A stretch of 64,000 bases of DNA from Ipomoea triloba (lineage: Eukaryota; Streptophyta; Magnoliopsida; Solanales; Convolvulaceae). The position numbers and the translations under genes were made by a program. The first letter of the stretch is position 1. The number at the start of each line of letters is the position of its first letter. The notes under the pieces were generated by a model, which had not been told where the DNA came from, searched no databases, and saw only the letters and a list, made by a program, of their open reading frames with translations. Positions 58,054 to 64,000 of the stretch are shown here, in pieces. Location of the stretch: assembly GCF_003576645.1 (NCBI RefSeq), contig NC_044920.1:8332868-8396867 (forward strand), written 5' to 3'.

Positions 58054-59295
58054 CCTACAAATTATAGAAATTATCATTCATGGTAATTGGCTTTGAATAA
58101 GTCACCATTATATTTGTGTAAAATTCTTTGTCAAGATAATGGATTTCAAACATATAGGGCTAAGAATTTCCGAAAATTTTGCCATAGTTTCCCCTATATT
58201 TTGGACAATTTCAAGCATAAGAATATCAACAATATCATTCCATTATCACACACATGCATAAATTCATCATAAGATATATCAATTTGATAGTCAAATAAGA
58301 AGTCAACTACAAAAGTCAAGAATTTCAAAAAGTCAACTTCATCTTCTTCCCCAAATTCAAAATTAGGGTTTTGAAATGGAAAATTCAATTTAGGCAATGT
58401 AGCATGTGAAAAGTCAAATTGATGACATATAATAGTTCTATAGTAAGTTTACTCATCAATTCAAGCATCAATTTCATAATTTCAACAAGAAATTTAACAA
58501 ACTCATTTGTTCATCAATGGTGTTCACACTTGAAGTTCAAGAATATACAACAATCCATCAATGTAACCATCAATAATGAAAGAAAAAATTAAAGGATAGT
58601 TCTATGAAGCATTATAACCAATTTAATCATTCAAAATCATGCAAGGCAATGTAAAATAAATTTCACATTCAAACTCTTCCAAACTCATGAATATTCAAGG
58701 ATAAAGAGTCAAAAAGATGAAAGATTATCTTGATGTTGACGTTTTAATCTTCTTTGAATGGTAAAAAGTGAGAAGTATGTTCAAACCTTGAGTTTGATTC
58801 TTCCTTGCGTGGAGAAGAGAAGAGAAAAATTGATTTTGGGAGCAAAATAAGGTGGGATGGCCGAACAAGGGTTTTAAACCCGTAGGGGCCTCCACGCGCA
58901 TGGCCGGACAGCACACTGCCAATAGCTCTCTGCCTCACTCCCACGCATGGCAACACGCGTGTGAGTGTGCGTGGGAGGCTACTGCCTCGTTCCCACGCAC
59001 GGCTACACACGTGTGAGCCTCGTGTAAGTCCACTACATCGTTTTCTTCTAATTTTGGGCCTTGCCTTCCATACCCATATCCAGTTAAAGCTCTTCCAAAG
59101 CAATTTCTAGTCTCGAATCCTACAAATTAGTCCTCAAAACATGGTTCCATATGATTGTAGCAATTTATTAGAACAAAAACATTAAAAACGAAAGCATAGC
59201 AATAATGTAAAACATTTTATTAAAATCTTGGGTTGCCTCCCAAGTAGCGCCACGATTTATGTCATTGGCTAGACGCATTATACCTTTGTTTGAAT
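58054..59295 (-). promoter_or_regulatory. Element B linker with palindromic block: candidate internal promoter
   Basis: ACACGCGTGT-type palindromes lie at 58935-59015. Reading on the minus strand, they are followed by gggtttaaaaccc (58868-58880), a T/A box like that of the LTR, and ORF2 about 815 bp further. The space between is AT-rich and absent from A, so it is a later insertion or an A deletion. Confidence 0.4.
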
Positions 59296-61843
59296 TCAAC
59301 CGAATTCCTTGGTGCTGGGTAAGAAGCATTTTGGTACCCACGTGTTTTTCCAAGTAAGCTTATCGTTCCTTCGCTTCGGTTTTGGTTTCACCTTTGATTT
59401 GACCTTTGCCCTTTCATCGTCATCAGCTCCTTCTTTTGCATTTTCCTTGTCATCATTCGTGGCTTGTCCTTCGAATCTCAGGGTAATTTCTCCTGAACTA
59501 ACATCTATTCGTGCCCGACATGTAGCCAGAAATGGTCTTCCAAGAATTAAGGATTCATGGGGATCATCATCTCCCATCTTACAGACAATAAAATCGACAG
59601 GCACAAGAAATTTTCCTACTCTTACTAGAACATCTTCCGCTAAGCCTTCAGGATACCGTGTGGTTCCGTCAGCCAAACGTAGAGTCAGCCTCGTCGGTTT
59701 CAAACGTGGTAGGTTCAATTTTTCAAAAAGATTTAGACATGACATTGATAGAAGCACCAAGATCAGCAAGAGCGTTTCTAGGTTCCATGTTCTGTATTGA
59801 ACATGGGATTAATAAAGCTCCAGGGTCACCTTTCTTTCTGGGGTTTCCCTCAATCAAACAAGCCGAAGATTCTTGGCTTAAACATGTAATATTATCACAA
59901 ATGTCATTCTCAAACAACTCACGACATTCTTTGCTATTGAAGAATTTTCGAATAAAAGCTTTAAATTTACCTTCTCGAGCTGTTTCCTTTTCTTTCGGGC
60001 CTTCTTCCGAAGTGGTTTCCTCCTTGCGTTCCTTCATTGATATGGTGCATGAACTGTTCGCATTTTTTAATTCAAGATTAAGACTACAAGAGGTAGTCTT
60101 GTTTCTTTGGTCGTCTACCTTACATTGGCAAGTTCCACAGATAGCATCCATTGGATTACATTTCTCATGTGTTTCTTCTTTGGCATCAATGGCGTTGACT
60201 CTCTCTTTCGGGTTGTTTTCAGTGTTGCTTGGGAGTTGTCCGTAGTGTCGATCTGACATCATCTTAAACATCTGAGAGATTTGATTCTCAATTGTCTTTA
60301 GTGTAGCCTTAGACTCTTGGCGAAGACTAGAAATTTCTTGTCTAATCTCTTGAGTAATTTCTTGTTTCAGATTTGCCCGATCATTTTTGAGTTCCATGAT
60401 CGTCCTTGTAAGTCTTTCATCTACCTCACGGATGTCATCCCTTCTCTGTTGAGTAAAATCAAGTTGAGAGACGTATTGTGGCCTGAACTGGGTCATTTGA
60501 TTTCCATTTCCTTGGTTTTGATTGTACATCAGTCTGTTCTTGTCATTTTGTCCATATGCAGGCTTGTGTCCATAATTGTACTATCTTTGCACTTGATATC
60601 CATCATTGTTGTTATTGTTCCAACCCTCTCCCTGTTTCCAATTGTTGTTTGATCTTTGGTTTTGCCCATAAGCATTGAAGTTGGAGTTCCTTTGATAATC
60701 TACCGCCTCAACTTGTTCAGATGCAGACGTAGAAGTGCAAATATTGGTGTCATGAGGTCCTCCACAGATATTACAATAAAGTGCTAATGCCATGCAAGGC
60801 TTGGGTTTTCCTTCCATTTTTTCTACCATAGCCTGTAGCTTTTTGATTTCGTGATTCATTGATTCGATTTTGGCCTCACTTGCCACTCGATTATCAACTT
60901 CATAAATTCCTCCATGATCTCCTCTTCGTTCATACCAACAGGATGTGTTTTTAGATATTCTCTCGATCAGTTCCTCAGCCTCTTACAACGCTAGGGAGAC
61001 AAAGGCACCGCTGGAGGATGAGTCAAGCGACATCTTTCCTTCATCCGTCAACCCTCCATAGAATGAGCTAATCATGTCCCATGGGTGCATCAGATCTTGT
61101 GGGCACTGCCTTTTAAGAACTTTAAATCTTCGACAAGCCTCTCCCAAACTTTCAAGTCTTCCTTGTTTGAATTCTTGTATCAGCCTTCTAATCCTCATAG
61201 TTTTTGTAATGGGAAAGAACTCGTTCATAAATTCGCGATGCAACTGTTGCCACGTTCTGAAATGATTGTCGTCTTGGCTTTCCAACCATCGTGCTGCCTC
61301 TCCTATAACTGAAAATGGAAATAATTTTAGTCGAACTATTTCCTCGCTAACGCCTTCTTGTCTGTACATTCCACATGCTCGTATAAATCTTGTGATGTGT
61401 GCGTTGGGATCTTCAGATGGTAATCCCGAGTATTGACTGTTCTGAACCAGTGTGAGAATAGTTGGATGCACATGAAAGTTGACATTCTCCATTGGAGGTA
61501 CATAGATCGAGTTGTGCATGTTAAAATCTGGAGTCATGTAATCTGTGATTGATCTTTGTGGTTCTTGAGGGTTTCCATAATATTCATCTTCACGAATGTT
61601 CTCTTGATTGTTTGCTCTGTTAGCTTGCGGTTCTTCAATGATTGGTTCTTCATGGTTAATCGGTACTTGTGGATTGATTGGAACTTGGGGTGGATTTGGT
61701 ATTGCTGTGCCTCTTCCTTGTGGGTTTCTTGTTGCGCTTGATGAAGCCATTAGTGATCCTTGGGTATTTTTCCTTCTAGTTGCTTTATTAATTTCAGGAA
61801 TGTAGGGTAGTAAACCTTGATCTCCTTTTGCTCTCGTGTGCAC
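59296..61843 (-). pseudogene. Element B gag-protease ORF, nearly open
   Basis: Starts MHTRAKGDQGLLPYIPEIN at 61843. Gag core FIRACGMYRQEGVSEEIVR, then WQQLHREFMNEFFPITK and RRFKVLKRQCPQDLMHPWD. Stops at 60983 (TAA) and 60581 (TAG). Intact knuckle CNICGGPHDTNIC near 60770. Cys cluster CNPMDAICGTCQCK near 60140. Protease ALADLGASINVMS near 59765, a one-base frameshift just after, then LILGRPFLATCRARID and the same C-terminal TWKNTWVPKCF-PSTKEFG stop as A (59296). Only three lesions separate it from an open frame, fewer than in A. Gag and protease are fused without a frame change in the intact parts. Confidence 0.85.
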
Positions 61844-62011
61844 CTAGTAAAATTATCAACGAAACGAAAATTTCCACAATTGACTAGAAGTAGTCAATTG
61901 GGTTAGTAGCAAAACAAGTAATAATAAAACATAATTAAGTGGAATGGATTAACATTTCTCAAATATAGCATTCATTCAATCAAAGTAAACAAAAACATAT
62001 GACAACCTATT

Positions 62012-62033
62012 GCCCTCCCCGGCAACGGCGCCA
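62012..62033 (-). other. Element B primer-binding site
   Basis: Minus strand TGGCGCCGTTGCCGGGGAGG, the Athila-type PBS, 4 bp after the LTR. Confidence 0.9.
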
Positions 62034-62037
62034 TTTT

Positions 62038-63310
62038 TGACAACACTTGCGTGCATAGGGTGAAATGTCAAAAGATATTTGTATGATAAAACGGAAAGTC
62101 TGTGACTCCCCGAGTGTCGGTCTCGAAGGAGGGACGTGGAGGTATGTCAAACATTCGGGAGTTTACTTGATTGGATTATGCATAGGACTTGAGTGTGGTG
62201 AAGGGTGGAATTGCAAGTGAGAGTGTAGTTCATTGGTTGGTTTGAGTGCAAAAGAGTAGTAAAGTAAAAGTGATTTTGGGAATATGTAAAAGGGGTAGGG
62301 ATTGTATAGTGTTCATGAATATTGCATAGTGAGAGTGCAAGGTCATGGATTAGGATTGCTAGGATATTGGCTATTCAAGAGTGTGTTGTCTTAGTCCTTT
62401 TCCACCTTGTGTACTAAGGCTTCTTTGACTTAGGAGTGCCTTCAAGCATCCAAAGTTCTAAGAAGAATTTTATCAAACACTTAAGCTACACACTATCCTA
62501 CTATTCTTAAGAAGTCCATAGGAACTTTGATTGTGTAAAGTTTAAATCCTAACTCTAATCAAAGACATGAAAGAGTCAAGAGCTCAATCTCTCATCTAGA
62601 TTGGCCAAATCCAAACAAGATCTCATCAAAACAACAATCAAAAGACAAGAATAGATAATCCATCAACACAAACTCATAGATCCAAGATATAGAAATAAGA
62701 TCATCACAAAAGCAATATTCAATCACACAATCCAAATCGCTAGACTAAATTAGCTACTCATGATATGAAATGCAAGCAAAAGCTAATTTAATCCAAGAAT
62801 AAGATTACTAAAATTATAGAAATGAAATAGAGATCACCTAGAGAGAAGAAGATCTTCAATCCAAGCTTGTTGTCTTCTACAATGGAGATTGATCTAATCT
62901 AGAAACTAGGAAAAAATGGAGAAAGTTCTCCAAATGAAAAACTAAGAAAAGGGAAAACTAAAATTCTGGAGTCCTCCTCTGGAAATACATCAAAGGGGTT
63001 TAAATAGTCTCCGAAATGACAACCCTAGCTGAAATTCGCGCATCACGCCTCCACGCCTCTCACACGCGTGTGGCCTTCCAATTTGGTCCTCCGGGGCTCC
63101 GCTTTTTCCTGGTTTGCTCTTTAAGCTCATCTTTTGGTCCTATTTGCTCCCGGGGCTCCTATTTTACTTCTTTTAAGCTAAAAATAGCTTTTGTGCATCA
63201 GTTAGTGATTTTCAAACATTTACGCACATAATTTACCAAATGAGGATGCTATAGATGCGATAAAACACCCTAAAATGTGCCTGAAATAAGGGTATCTCGA
63301 AGCCTTATCA
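62038..63310 (-). repeat. Element B 5' LTR
   Basis: 1273 bp; plus strand TGACAACACTTGCG...GCCTTATCA. It is homologous to the A LTR over most of its length, but the last ~45 bp before the PBS differ. TTTAAATAG box at 63000 and palindromic block shortened to one ACACGCGTGT (about 63061). Confidence 0.9.
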
Positions 63311-63315
63311 GATAG

Positions 63316-63766
63316 TGTGTAGCTTAAGTGTTTGATAAAATTCCTCTTAGAGCTTTGGATGCTCGAAGGCAGTCCTTAGTCAAAGAAGCCTTAGTACACA
63401 AAGGTGGAAAAGGACTAAGACAACACACTCTTGAATAGCCAACATCCTTGCATTATCTATCCATTACCTTAGTCACACCAAGATGCAACATACATGAAGA
63501 CTATCCAATCCCTACCCCTTTTACATATTTGCAAACTCTCTTACTTTACTACTTTCTTGCACTCAAACCAAATCTTATGAACTCCTTTCACTCACGATCC
63601 ACCATTCACCACACTCGAATCCCTTGCATGACGCAATCAAGCAAACTCCCAAACATTTGACACACCTCCACATCCCTCCTTCGAGATCGACACTCGGGGA
63701 GTCACTGACTTTCCGTTTTAACACAAATATCTTTTGATGAATCACCCCACGTAAAACTCTTCCTCA
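63316..63766 (+). repeat. Element A 3' LTR, second part
   Basis: Continues 46990-47869 after the GATAG duplication and ends CTCTTCCTCA. It aligns with 40240-40692. ccact (63767-63771) follows. Confidence 0.95.
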
Positions 63767-63771
63767 CCACT

Positions 63772-63890
63772 CTATGGACTTCGGAATTTGTTGTATACAT
63801 GTTCGTAGATAATGTATGCATACATAGGTTATATGAATGTTATATTTTGTAAGTATGTACATATATTCACGGTATGAGTGTTTTGTACGT

Positions 63891-63972
<82 letters not shown>

Positions 63973-64000
63973 TGCTTATGTAGGAAAAATATATATATGC
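63772..64000 (+). repeat. 3' LTR of element T, second part, running out of the window
   Basis: 'tttgttgtatacatgttcgt' and the next 40 bp match the D LTR at about 53736-53790, continuing 38392-39366. It contains a (TA)n tract at about 63896-63970. Confidence 0.8.
63896..63970. repeat. (TA)n microsatellite
   Basis: About 75 bases of alternating AT inside the T 3' LTR. Confidence 0.95.

Larger units (their letters stand above)
47870..63310 (-). mobile_element. Element B: non-autonomous Athila-like element, inverted relative to A, with C nested
   Basis: 5' LTR 62038-63310, PBS 62012-62033, gag-protease 61843-59296, linker, ORF2 58053-50708 (split by C), 3' LTR 48896-47870. TSD GATAG. Same internal plan as A, again without RT/RNase H/integrase. 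Apart from C it is about 9.3 kb. The left terminus reads TAACAACA where TGACAACA is expected, one base change. Confidence 0.9.
39367..63766 (+). mobile_element. Element A: non-autonomous Athila-like LTR retrotransposon, with element B nested in its 3' LTR
   Basis: LTRs at 39367-40692 and 46990-47869 plus 63316-63766, TSD CCACT. Without B the element is about 9.0 kb. Internal order: PBS, gag-protease (40880-43437), linker with palindromic CG-rich block, ORF2 (43905-45143), long 3' non-coding region, purine-rich border motif. No RT, RNase H or integrase exists between protease and ORF2. The PBS type, the CX2CX3HX4C gag knuckle and the DLGASINVM protease place it with Athila. Confidence 0.9.

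Overview
This window is repeat-rich nuclear DNA from a flowering plant, probably a eudicot. The evidence is plant-type Ty3/gypsy (Athila-like and Tekay/Del-like) and Ty1/copia retrotransposons, tRNA-derived SINEs, Helitrons with CTAG ends, and one intron-containing AMP1/LAMP1-type glutamate carboxypeptidase gene. Species cannot be fixed from the sequence alone. Three isolated single N characters (4174, 5381, 38036) sit at sequence duplications and look like contig joins.

Layout. 1-8423: LTR debris. A tRNA-like SINE (9-bp target duplication) was split by a solo Athila-like LTR (TSD TGTGG), which was itself split by a solo Tekay-like LTR (TSD ATAGT). The inner LTR carries an apparent assembly duplication and inversion. 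8424-11900: a dead Athila-type integrase on the minus strand, cut by two LTRs of the same family as the outer solo LTR. 11900-15213: AT-rich DNA, a MITE with a GTGGACCATGGTCCAC core, a tandem array of about 110 bp units, and a dead copia RT/RNase H fragment. 15214-18764: exons and repeat-filled introns of a decayed gene resembling transposon-borne Ulp1/DUF1985-type plant genes, with a second SINE in an intron.

20159-29658 holds the one intact host gene: 12 exons, 2124 nt of coding sequence, 707 aa, an M28-family glutamate carboxypeptidase of the AMP1/LAMP1 group. A foldback MITE lies just upstream. A 4.95-kb copia element (TSD TGAAA) sits antisense in intron 8 without touching any exon. 29659-33600 holds a dispersed repeat shared with 15.07 kb, a minus-strand SINE-like unit, an unrecognised segment, and two Helitrons arranged tail to tail.

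33601-64000 is a five-layer nest that can be read from its target duplications. A Tekay-like element T has, in its 3' LTR, an Athila-like element A (TSD CCACT). In A's 3' LTR is an inverted relative B (TSD GATAG). In B's second ORF is a minimal LTR element C (TSD CAACA). In C's 3' LTR is a solo LTR D (TSD TGTCC) of a T-related family. T's 3' LTR resumes at 63772 and leaves the window.

The most novel signal is the A/B family. Both copies encode gag-protease and then a second ORF, with no RT, RNase H or integrase between. Both have an amber stop at the same place in ORF2, followed by about 75 further conserved codons. Both repeat an LTR-like promoter module upstream of ORF2 and carry several copies of the purine-rich motif that sits at the 3' LTR border. 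It looks like a non-autonomous Athila lineage with its own architecture, mobilised in trans.
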